From the NCBI GenBank assembly GCA_963576565.1, contig OY755040.1, positions 81,094,541-81,158,540 of the forward strand: a stretch of 64,000 bases of DNA, given 5' to 3'. Shown one piece after another: positions 29,951 through 40,379 of the stretch (within the stretch, counting starts at the first letter, position 1; every line of letters starts with the position of its first letter). The DNA is from Aspidapion aeneum. Its lineage: Eukaryota; Arthropoda; Insecta; Coleoptera; Brentidae. The notes beneath the pieces were generated by a model, which was given only the letters and a program-made list of their open reading frames with translations, had not been told where the DNA came from and ran no database searches. The translations under genes were made by a program, and so were the position numbers.

Positions 29951-30305
29951 GCATGGTTAACAATTGCATGAGAACCTCCACTACTACACTACTCTTTACA
30001 ATACAATAAAAACTGTTTCTTTAATTTGACATTATTAAATTTAATTATCCAAGAATATAGGCTAATTCACTTTTTAATTACAAAAAACTTGCAATTACCG
30101 AGTAAGAGACCAAGTATTTTGCGTAAAATGTGTTGTTCAAGCTTTCTTGTATTTTATTTTTTTTAAATCGCACCCCTTAAAATTACAGCATAACAAAAAA
30201 TAATTTTGAAAAGGAATAATTTCGCAGGAAGTTTCTTGTTTGAAACAACTTTTTTAACAGAAGCTCTTCTTAAATGTTTTGAGGGCTTGTAGTAGTATAT
30301 AGGGT

Positions 30306-30465
30306 ACGTGGGGGGCCCGCCCCCTCCCCCCGAAACTAAGATTTTTTTAGATATTTTCCACATATTTCATGAATACAAACATAAAATAGCATAAAATACG
30401 ACCTCATGGGGTCTCGGGCCCCCCCAAAACGGTCTCGGGCCCACCCGAAACGTTTTTTTATATAC
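30306..30465. mobile_element. GC-capped MITE, copy 2
   Basis: Carries the same core as 3821-3946 (AAGATTTTTTTAGATATTTTCCAC then ATATTTCATGAATA, here from 30338) between G/C-rich ends (GGGGGGCCCGCCCCC on the left; TCTCGGGCCC repeated on the right). The right end appears duplicated. Confidence 0.55.
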
Positions 30466-30984
30466 GCCACTGGTACCAGTAGGTACCTAGCATATAAATT
30501 ATGCAGGTACTTACCGTTCAGGATCTTTTGAAATGAAACATAGATATTTTCTGCCCCCCTTCCCATGCCCCACAATTTCCAGGCATAGTATTTTATTTGG
30601 TAATCGTTTTGTAAACAAATGAAAACAACAAACACACTCCAAAAACCACAGCTAAAAATTAAATTATTAGCCGGTGTATTTTTATCTGCGATTTCAGTGA
30701 CAGATATCCACCGTAGACCCCAATGCAATTTATTTTTCCAAACGGTTTGTTGTCTCTTTTCTGCGTTTGCTCTTCTCAGGATAAACTGACTAAACCTTAC
30801 TTGCTACATACACATGCCACAGAAAAAAAGTTGCCGGTTACCAATTCTTTACTATTCCTTTTTTCATCTATTTATTTTGAGATTGGGCACACGGCCGTCA
30901 AAGCATATATTTTGTAGGACAAATATTTTTACTTTCCTGGCCCGCGATGGTATTGTTTCCGACGAACAATGTTTTTTTGAGATA
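30466..30984. other. No gene recognised
   Basis: Contains the partner (30578-30690) of the dispersed repeat at 18028-18150. ORFs here have no recognisable domains. Confidence 0.45.
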
Positions 30985-31028
30985 TTTGGGTGTATTTTGA
31001 CCTCTCCTAGCAATATCGTCCTGATGTC

Positions 31029-31073
<45 letters not shown>

Positions 31074-31440
31074 CTATCCGTAAAACGATAGCTCCTGAAC
31101 CGATTTTCAGGAACTGTTCAGGTAAAATAACGTTCGATACTGTAACTAGCTAAAGATATTGGTCAAAATTCATCAATGCTAAGGACAGTTTTTTGTCAGT
31201 TAAAAAATGTAAAAAATTCTTTTAACGAAACCTCGCACCAATATGCGGTTTTCGGAATATAGTAGACCATATTTTTTTTAAAAAGTTGCGGTGTAACCAA
31301 AAACTTTGTAAGACCTTTCGTTTCGGATATATTTACAAAAAACTGTTTTCAATGTTGATTTAGCAGGGAGTTTACTTGATTGGAATGTGCTAATGGGCTA
31401 GGAAGTTATTAGATCGGTCATGGATCCATTTATTTTATGT
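30985..31440 (+). repeat. Dispersed repeat, copy 2, with (TG)n microsatellite
   Basis: Collinear with 8670-9090. The CTGTCTGTGTG segment has expanded into a perfect (TG)n run at about 31030-31068, which explains most of the length difference. The open frame running through this microsatellite is not a gene. Confidence 0.75.
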
Positions 31441-33535
31441 ATGAAATCATAAAATCTTTACATTTAAGGAAATTATTAATTGTTACTAATTAATTATTTA
31501 CAGCAACTAAATTGAAATTTAGCGCCTGCGCACTCTGTTAAGCTTAGACTCACTAAGAATTTGAATGAAGTGTCCGACACTACGCTGCGCTACACGGCAC
31601 GGCAATAAAGATTAAATTCGTTATGTCGCACTTTAGAAATAACTCTTTTTTTTTTTGAAAAAAGGTTGGACGTCTCAGAAAAGTAAAGTTATTTAAGAAA
31701 TTTCTGCCTGAAAAAAATAGACCGGTGTACTGTGGACTATCAATTTTAATGAACAATGGCAGACAAAAATAAAAATGAAACCACTGTTAAAATGTAATTC
31801 ACTGTTAATCAAGTGGACTAAAAATACCTTTTGCCAAGTGGCTAATTTAATTTCATTCAAATTTAAATTCAAAATAAACTTTACTGTCTGAATGTTAATA
31901 CTTTCATTGACAAAGCAAATCCTATAATGTACTTAACAGTAGCTACCTTTATTTGTCACAACCTAGTCTAGAAATGTTAATTGGCTAATCAACTTTAAGT
32001 TGAGTTTAAAATTTTAATTATTTTCACATAGATAAAAAAATTTATATTAAAAAAATAAATATTTAAAAGGTCTAAAAGAGATTCTACACAAAAACACTGA
32101 CAGTTAAAAACCTTTATCTAACAAAACCTAAGAATTAATAAATCATAATATGTCTTTTATATTAAACTCAGTGAAAATTTAAAATACGAAATCAAAAGCA
32201 AGGTTAGTTTTTTATTATCTTTTTTAATGCACTCGAGTTTTTTACTAAAATTCGGTAGTTTGGTTTGTAAAAAGCCATAAATCTAATAAAAATAAATAAA
32301 TAAATATAAATAAACAAAAAGTTGAACGGGTGTGAAACTACTAAATTAACGATTGTGTTATACTTATCTTTGTTGTTCCAAAATATATTTTTTTTGCTCT
32401 GAATGTTCCCGTTATTCTTAGTAACAATAACGGCCACAGCTGTCAAATTTTCTGTTATTTTAACTGACCCAAAATGTCTCTAAAGACAGTTTTAAACCTT
32501 TATCTGTAAAACCTAAGAATTAATAATTATACTATGTGTTCTCTATAAAACTCTGTCAAAAAGACGCAAAAACAACATTAACAGCAAAAACATAAAAATT
32601 AATACATTTTTAAGTTACAGAACGTGAAAACAATGATTTTACAACACTCAAGAATAAACAATTTAACCCTCATAAAATTCCCTTAAGGGGGCATACTTCG
32701 TCCGAAAACTTACCATTTGACAACACTGATATCGCGTTTTTTGGCCAAATCTTTGTTCTAATAGAAATAGAAAACGAGAAAGCGGAACGCGTCGAAATTT
32801 TGAGGGGTAGTTTTTTAAAGCATTTTTAACAACTGTATCTTAGCAGTTTTTCGCAAAATCTTTTTATTCAAAATATAAAAAAAAAGTTATGGCTAAAACA
32901 CAACAAATATTTCAAAACAATGTTTGACATTTCAGTAGCCTAATTGTGTTATAGAAAACTGTAGCGAAATTGTTTCGATTTTTGTATTTTTTTGGAAATG
33001 TACAAAGGAAAATCAAAAATCTAACAAGATACGTTTAAAGATTTTTAAAAAATCTTGCATATGAACAGAAATAATGTTTCAACTAGTTTTTTATAGAAGA
33101 GATCTATTAGGATTTACAAACGCGTGCTCAATTTTATATTTGATGCAGGACACCAAATCAGACAAGAGCCATCAACCTCCTGACTGCAGCGCCACCCCAT
33201 ATACCGGGGGCAAGTCAATTCGATTGAGAAAATTTAACTAAGATCACGTGACCCGGATTATCACATTTTCAGATATTTTGAAAAAATAAAATGTCGTTTA
33301 ATATAAGTTAATATAAGTTAAATGATTATAAGTATGTATTTATAGACATACAATTTTTTCTATTTAGAACACGTTTTTTTAAGGGCTGGCCATAGCGTAA
33401 CAAACAAAATCACGGAATTACGAACCAATTTATAAGATAGTTTTTGATAATTAGTATATTGCTCAGTTAACAGAAGCTTGTGCTTAACTTCACTGAGTTG
33501 AAAATAAAGCCCTTTTCATTTATTTATTTATTACA
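31441..33535. repeat. Gene-free repeats, including LINE 3'-tail-like unit
   Basis: Positions 32290-32690 match, reverse-complemented, 62440-62800: ACGGGTGTGAAAC, GTTATTCTTAGTAACAATAACGG and AAGACGCAAAAACAAC are shared, ending in a TTTA-rich tail. Within the region, 32095-32200 and 32480-32590 share TTTATCT-AAAACCTAAGAATTAATAA, so a part is duplicated. No coding region is seen. The rest (32700-33535) shows nothing recognisable. Confidence 0.6.
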
Positions 33536-33539
33536 TAAC

Positions 33540-33835
33540 AAGAGAAGAAAGTGACAAATTTCACACGAGCGTGAAAAAGTTACTTTCTGTCTAGTTATGG
33601 ACGCTAATTTTCCTACGAACACTGTTGAACTATACTAATTTTTGTAAAAATTGGTGTTTAATTTTGCGTAAATCAAATGAAACTGCTTTTCGCACGTGTG
33701 GGAAAGTAGTTTGCAACACATGTGCGAAAAAGTATTGTGACAGTTAAACACTTTCCATACATGTGCCATGTGCCGAAGTACTAAAAGTACTTGTAACACA
33801 TGTGCGAAAAAATTTCTGCACACGGATGAAATTTA
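33540..33835. repeat. Repeated palindromic words (CACATGTGCGAAAAA)
   Basis: ACACATGTGCGAAAAA occurs at about 33717 and 33797. CGCACGTGTGGGAAAGTA (33690) and CACACGAGCGTGAAAAAGT (33561) are variants in alternating orientation with TTACTTTC nearby. Together they suggest a short MITE with internal palindromes. Boundaries are unclear. Confidence 0.45.
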
Positions 33836-34569
33836 ATGTTTTCTGAGGATGCAAATCGTGTAAAATCCAACATTTTCATATGTGGTCGCAGGAAATAGTA
33901 ATTTACCTAACCAGTGCGGAAGACGCACACACATTCGTTAAGTATGTTGGTAAAATATTATTTCTACGAGGTTGTGGAAACAAAAATAAAGTACTCCAAT
34001 AAAAACAACTCATTTATTATATTTAATTTACAATGATTGCCGAAAACTTTACTTCTTATCCTGTGCAGCATCTGTGGATCAGGAGATTTTCGTTTTCATA
34101 TCAATGATATCGGAAGGTCTTTAAATATATTTTGCTCTGGATGTATTTGGAGGCAGGCTCATAGTAACATTATGTGTTCCATCCTATTGTGGCTAAGTCT
34201 TCTTCGGGATTATCAGTATTTTCTATCACAGTAAATAAACACTTTTTTTCTATTTTTATTTATAAGATGAAATGTCATCTCCTGGTTTTTGACAAAAAAA
34301 TAGGCTTTGTTATTTACTCTATTCTTTTATTTTTTCTGTTGCTATTGGAAAACTAGCCGCCCACTTGTGTTTTTAAGCAAAAATTAACGTCAGTGTCAAA
34401 CTCAAAATGTGTTGTTTTTTTGTCATCTCTAAAATGTTAGTAAGGCCCACAATTTAGAAACCGAATAGGTGTCCCTAGGACTCTAATATGTAGTGCCACC
34501 TATTGACTGATATTTAAATATTTTGCCTTGTTGTCGTTTGCTTAAAAAATTGGCTGAATCGAATTTGTC
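33836..34569. other. No gene recognised
   Basis: No supported ORF, RNA or transposon end. Frames at 34037-34234 and 34174-34356 lack any domain signature. Confidence 0.45.
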
Positions 34570-36960
34570 GCCTTAAACTATATAAAGCCTTGTCGACTAA
34601 GAACTATTTAACTGATTTGCGTAAATATTTATACTCAGTTTTTTCTGGTATGTCCTGGGGCAGATGGTTACAGATCTTAATGCCCTCTTGAATCATGGAA
34701 TTTTTTGTAAGAGCAGACCTTGGAATAGGCAGAGGCAGATTATTCTGGCATATATTGTAAATCCTGTCCTGATTATAATTGAAGAATTTTTTAGAAATCA
34801 TCATCATTATCATAACATACCGACTCCAAAATAAATATGCTAGGTAGCATCAGTATACCTTCCTGTTTAAACAACGGTCTACATGTTTCCCGAGAATCTG
34901 TTTTACACAATTAACGTACAGCTCTTTTCTGCAAGATAAATACAGACTGTATTGACTTCCGCGTTGAGTAGCCCCAAAAAGCTATACCCTATCTTATGTA
35001 TAAGTTCGTATTTAATGGTTCTCATTATGTAACATGAGCTTGCCAATTTCTTATTTAACCACTCAATATGAGTTTCAAATTTTAATTGACTATCTATATG
35101 AAGACCAAGAAATTTAGAGGTGGACACATTTTCTAATATTTTATCTTGAAGTTTAGCGTCAGCTATATTAAATTTAAACGTCAATATGTTGTCACACCAC
35201 ATTTTAATATCTTGCAGATTGTTGTCTATGACAGGTTTTAATGCGTTACGACCTCTTGCTGTTCATAAGCCATTGGTGTCATCAGCAAAAGCTGTTAGCT
35301 TTCCCGAAACAGGCAGTGACAGCAGATCATTCACATACATAAAAAAAAAGATCGGACCCAGCACAGAACCCTGAGGCACACCATGTATAATTTTCACCTT
35401 ACTTCCCCTGTCAGCAAGCGTCGAGGTAAACCAACAAAGCTTACTTCCATCAACATCATAATGCTACATAATCAAAAGCCTTTGAAAAGTCAAAAAACAC
35501 TGCCGCGGCAACCTCTTGGTCAATAAAGTTTTAAAAAAAGTGTTCTAAAAATTAAAAAATAGCGTCATTTGGTCCTTTGCAATTTTGCAAATCAAACTGG
35601 TTAGGATTTAAAATAATATGTTCCTTAAAGTATGCAAGCAACCGTTCTTTCAATACCTTCTCGGTCACCTTTGAAAGAGTACTCGACAGAGAAATTGGTC
35701 TATAATTTCAAGGATCTGCGCTGATCCCTCCCTTAAAAATTGGTAAGACTTTGGCGGATTTAAGACAGGAAGGAAATACACCCATGCTCAGAGACCAATT
35801 TATACATGATGCCAGTACTTCCAAAGTCCTTTTTTACAAAGATTTGGTCAATACCGGATGCATTTTGCTATTTAATAGTTTTAAATATTTCTTGATTTCC
35901 TGCTTACTAGTAAGCATAAATTTAAACTTTTCAGTACGGTTTACCAGTGGTAAGTGGGACAAAACATCATTTGATTTTAGATAATTTTTCCGCAATGGTT
36001 GTATACAATATGTTAAGCTGGTAACGGTCAATATCTATGAGTTACGGGATTGTGATTTTGTACCTTGAATTTCGTTAATTATATGCCAATATTTTCTGAT
36101 TTTATTTTCGGCTTTATTAATTTTACATTCGTAGTATTTCCGTTTTGCTTCCTTTATTACATGTTTGTAGATTAACCTATATTTATTAAAATAATCTAAA
36201 AATGTTTTACTGGTAGTAAATTTTCTAATTGTGTAATTTTTTTCCGGCAGTTTTAATTCCTTTTATTACCCAACGTTTTTTGTCTTGGGTTTAATAAAAT
36301 TGAAAGCTTTGCATAGGATCATTGAATTTCAAACATTGACTCCAATTAATGTGACTTGCTATATCTGTAAAATTTTTAAAATAAGGTTTATTATAAATTC
36401 TTTGTTTAATACTAATCTTTTTTTGGCGAATGTTATCGAATCGAGTTGGTTCGTTGACAAATACTTTTAAATTACAAGAATTTAATAAGCTCATTAAAGT
36501 TAATATTTAAGTGGCCGCCAAGGACAATAATTCTAGAATTCAGATAAAATTTGTCTAAGATATGTTTAAAGGGGCCTACAGACACGCGAGCATTTCTTGA
36601 GATTAGTACGCGCGAACTAATCTCTGCATACATGTACGATTGGTGGAATTGCCTGCACACACGAAGACAAAACTAAACGTTCTAAACATAAACACGATAT
36701 TATCAATGCGTTTTGCCTAGACACCGAGAGATTTGCTCGCGTACATCGTGCACGCGAACAAATCTTCGAGAGATATTTTAGGGGGATATTGTCTACACAC
36801 GAAGAGATTAGTATGCGCAAACTTGTACGCGCGTACTAATCTCTAGAAATGTTCGCGTGTCTGTAGGCCTCTTAAGACTATCTAAAAATATTGAGTTTCT
36901 TTACATATACTAACGAGAATTCAAAAACGCTTTTTACTATAAATTATCATACTTAACAAA
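34570..36960 (-). mobile_element. LINE-B, duplicated copy (minus strand)
   Basis: Pseudogenic non-LTR element read right to left. It contains the end of an APE endonuclease (RIIVLGGHLNIN, 36540-36500), a connector (36494-36291), RT fragments in several frames (SSTLSKVT region near 35680, the AFADDT active-site complement at about 35280-35290) and the C terminus with FLGLHIDSQLKFETHIEWLNKKL (35202-34903) and 34813-34604. The closest relative is the plus-strand LINE-B pieces at 52470-53660 and 61390-62430. A deletion removes the IYRPPS motif around 36890. Confidence 0.75.
36570..36871. mobile_element. 302-bp palindromic MITE with TTAA flanks
   Basis: Inserted in LINE-B. TTAA is at 36566-36569 and 36872-36875. 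Terminal inverted repeats GGGGCCTACAGACACGCG and CGCGTGTCTGTAGGCCTC extend inward over AGATTAGTACGCGCG and its complement. The uninterrupted site is seen in the other LINE-B copy (about 52620-52640). TTAA duplication fits piggyBac-type transposition. Non-coding. Confidence 0.82.
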
Positions 36961-37204
36961 ACATGTTGCTTCAAAGTTCGACAAAAAGTTATTGTTGCTC
37001 GATTAATTAATCTGCTCTCAGAAATCTTTACATTTCTCACGTCAAAAGTTCTACTTAGTAGAGTTTAAACAAATCAAATAATTCGTTAAACAATTACAAA
37101 ACTGTGATATTTATTAGAAATAACCAAGGAATTTGTGCACAAGATAAGGTGTTTTCGGGTGTCGTGGAACAATAAAAATAAATAAAAGCTGATTTGAAGG
37201 CATC

Positions 37205-39032
37205 ATGAATTGTGGACTATGTGATTCTCACGTAAGTCCTATGTATTATGTAGTGCGCTTTGCAAGAAGCGATATCATAAGGAATGTGTCAAGGTGCCTA
37301 CTGAGGTCGTTAACTTTCTGACCAATGTAAGAGGATTGCACTGGAAGCGCAATGCCTGTGATTCTGGCGTTGAAGAAAAACTACAAGAAATAATGTCTGC
37401 TCGTTTAACCACACAATGCTCAAACTTACTGCAAAATGTTTCTGAAAAATTGGAAGAAATTGGCGACAATATCGCTCAAACTCTAAGCGCCAAATGTGAA
37501 TCTAAGTTTTCTGTAATCCCTTATTTTGGACACACCTCTGGACACACCTCTGAACAACCTTTTTCATACTCTGCTCAGCGGCGTAGCGTGGGGGGGGGGG
37601 GGGTTCTTCGCCGTTCAAATCCCAAAGCATCATGCATCGCGATAAGAAAGACAAAAGCAAACAAACTCAGTGCACCTGTAATTCTTAATAATAGATAAAA
37701 TATTCCCGTAACACCTACCTAGGGAGCCAAGCGCGAGGGGGCGCCCAAATAAAGAATTGAAAATAAATTAGCCCCAAAAATTTTCGCTTGTAATTTTTCA
37801 AAAAAGACAATGTTTTTAAAATTTTCGTCTGCGGCGCCATTTTTTTCGTTAAATCTACTAGTTTTCTACTGCGGTGCCATTTTTATTCAGATACTTAATT
37901 TTTTTTAAACTTTCGCCTGCGGTGCAATTTTTACAAGCTTTCTGTGTTGTTTTTGTTTTTTTTTTTAATTTTCGCCTGGAACGCAATTTTTTTAATTTTT
38001 CAGTGGTTTTTTTTAGTTTAGCCGTTTTTTTCCGCAAAGTATTATTGTGTTTAATTTTCGTGGAGTAACGGTTTAGGTAAGGAGGCGCCAAATTTATTGT
38101 TTGCCTACAAAAAAAGACCTAGCTACGGAACTAACTAACTGCGGCGCTTAAATACCTTTGAAACTAACCAAAACTTTTGTATTTGGTCCCATTTTTCCCG
38201 AAAATTTTGGCGCCTTATTTTGTTCAATAATATTAGTTTTATAAAATTTTTCTTTGTAATTTGCTTTCGTTCTTATTAAAAATTTTCTTCTTTGGCACCA
38301 TTTTTTCCAAAAAAATTTCTTCGGTTCGATTTTTTCCAAAAAGTACTTGGTGTAAAGTGTTTTTGTTTTTTTTTTCCAAAAAACTAAATATTAACCAGCT
38401 AGGGTATCGGTAGCGTGCCATTTAAATTCGACACCATAGTAATATAAGCAATTTAATTAATAATAACAAAAAAAGTAGGAAGCTATGTTAATTTGATACT
38501 TATTTCTACCTAAAAAAAAATTGGCGCCCTTTTAATCCTCTACCCCCTCCGCCCTTCGAACCACGCTACGCCGCTGATTCTGCTGCTTTACAAAAACCTT
38601 CTAAGTTGATTGTTCGCCCAAAAAATACTGAGCAAACGCCTACGTACGCTAAAGCTGCTATTTGGGACAATCTGAATTTGGAAGAGAGCAATATTCGGTT
38701 GAACACTGTCAAACATATTTCTAAATGGGGAATTTAGCCGGGATGTGGTAGCAATTCTGATACTGCTAAATTTTGCGAAATGGCCAAGAAAAAAGCTAAC
38801 TGATGACTATGACATTATTGAGATTCAAGGATCTAAGCTACGCGTTAGAATTCTTGGGCTCTCAGAGAATATTGATCCCAGTGTATTATTAGATTTGCTG
38901 CGTAGACAGAATTCCTTTGATTCTCATGATGGAAAATCTTGCCCTAACTGTAACAAAGAAGATTACGTACCTAAATGTTCTAACTGGGAATTCCACAACT
39001 CTAAATACCAAAATAAATTTTCTAACCAATGA
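37205..39032 (+). pseudogene. LINE-A ORF1 (PHD-finger protein), broken
   Basis: Cys/His ligands at the start (CGLC, then HKEC, then CDSG) fit a PHD-type finger. A coiled-coil-like region follows (LLQNVSEKLEEIGDNIAQTL), then after the transposon insertion a helical segment ending in CPNCNKED. This type of ORF1 is found in CR1-related LINEs and probably binds element RNA or chromatin. At least one frameshift near 37235, the insertion, and a stop at 38736-38738 destroy it. Confidence 0.65.
37576..38576. mobile_element. 1001-bp non-autonomous hAT-like transposon
   Basis: Perfect 16-bp TIRs CAGCGGCGTAGCGTGG and CCACGCTACGCCGCTG. The 8-bp flanks ACTCTGCT (37568-37575) and ATTCTGCT (38577-38584) match at 7 of 8, the target length of hAT elements. 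The homologous LINE-A copy at about 51765 shows the unoccupied site. The interior repeats TTTTCGCCTG and GCGGCGCCATTTTT variants and has no transposase. Confidence 0.88.
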
Positions 39033-39765
39033 CCACGGCCAAAATTGTGGCACATTTAGCTTGCCGCAACTTTGAACTGTCTGAAAAAAATTAGGCCCAA
39101 AGGAACCGTGGGACCTGATAAGATAGCAGCATTTTTTGTTAGGGATTGCTCTTCTATTTTGGCACTTCCTTTAACCAAAATTTTTAATTTGTGTATTGTA
39201 TCTTCCAAATTTCCGAAATCCGTTTTTAAAAAGGGTGAAGTTAATAAGGTGGAAAATTATAGGCCTGTGGCAATAAAAAGATAATTTTTCCAAAATATTT
39301 GAGATAGCCCCAAACGATCACTGGAGCTTTTATCTGAAAAAAAAATATCCCCTTTGCAGCATGAATTTATAAAAGGTCGTTTAACAGTAACAAACTTTAA
39401 ACAACATGTGAATAATTTGCAATTTGGTATTTGGTAATTATATTGGCAAGTCGCCCAGTGGCGATCAGAAATTTTAACACACGAAAAGGTGATCTCATGC
39501 TTTCAGACGTTGATTCTTTACGTCTAATTTGAGTTATCATACCTTTGACAGTGGGAAAGAAGAATTTAGAGAGATCAGTTGGATGACTTGGTCGAGTTAT
39601 TAATTTGTAATTTGCAATTTGGTATTTGATAAGTAACATACTTATTATGCGTTACTCAATATATAACTGATGCATTTGATGATTGTCTGCAGGTAGATGT
39701 AGTATATACTGACTTTTTAAATGCCTTCGATAGGCTCGACCACAGTCTGTTGATAAATGTATTAT

Positions 39766-39930
39766 AAACTGGAGACCTTAGGAAAATAAAAGAAGTAGGG
39801 GAAGACCCCAAATGAGATGAGCGGACGATTTGAAGAAAACCCACAAGAACTAAATGGATGAACACGACGACGGACAGAGAAGAGTGGAAGATATTGGGAA
39901 AGGCCTATGCCAAAGATGGATTGAAGAAGG
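39766..39930 (+). mobile_element. RTE-like LINE 3' end (165 bp)
   Basis: Nearly the same as the 3' end of the RTE-like element at 10150-10340 (reverse complement): AAACTGGAGACCTT, GAAGTAGGGGAA-ACCCC, AATGAGATGAGCGGACGATTTG and GAAGAGTGGAAGATATT. A severely 5'-truncated insertion that abuts the LINE-A break. Confidence 0.8.
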
Positions 39931-40158
39931 CTAAATAGATAGAATAGAAAGAGACAAAACTTTGAAGCAATATCAGAGAAAGTACAAAGAATTAAGAATC
40001 AGCAATATCGAGTTGAAGAGTCAGATAAACATTTTAAGGAACAAACCAAAAATGGAAAGCAATTTACGGTATTCTTAATTGATGATTCCAAACAGACAGA
40101 AAGTTGTATTTCATATAATTTTTCGCCCCAAACAGATATTGAATGCAGTGACATTGAT

Positions 40159-40169
40159 AGTTTGCGTAA
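40159..40169. repeat. Target-site duplication of Jockey-like copy 2
   Basis: GTTTGCGTAAA at the poly-A side is repeated beyond the 5' end at about 45268-45278, in front of the resumed LINE-B ORF1. Joining the flanks restores an open frame of LINE-B. Confidence 0.85.
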
Positions 40170-40379
40170 ATTTTTATTTTATTTGTCAAACACACTGTGT
40201 TTATTGTATTACAATCTAGTCAGTAAGACTAATTAGCAATTTTGTTTTAACTTAATTTACTAGAAAAGTCAGATTTAAACTTAGGGTTCACTCAACAGTT
40301 CTCCCCGCTTTGTTTAGTCTGGAACTCATAATTGTGTTGTGTTTATAGCATTATTTTGTTTTATGTGTAATTCACTTAG

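Larger units (their letters stand above)
36975..39765 (+). mobile_element. LINE-A, copy 1 (plus strand, 3'-truncated, deleted)
   Basis: The 5' UTR at about 36990-37205 is followed by ORF1 with a PHD-like finger (MNCGLCDS at 37205; then, in another frame, YHKECVKVP and LHWKRNACDSG), interrupted by a hAT-type element at 37576-38576 and resumed to about 39030 (YDIIEIQGSKLRVRILGLSE; CPNCNKED). A deletion joins this to an ORF2 fragment at 39072-39284 (PKGTVGPDKI, NYRPVA) and to VYTDFLNAFDRLDHSLL at about 39690-39755. It lies head-to-head with LINE-B, exactly as in the other locus. Confidence 0.75.

Noticed and set aside
31014..31083. ORF ending in a Cys-Val repeat
   Set aside because: Produced by translation of a (TG)n microsatellite.
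37858..38091. Lys-rich 77-aa ORF
   Set aside because: Lies in the non-coding, T-rich interior of the hAT-like element and reflects its A/T runs.
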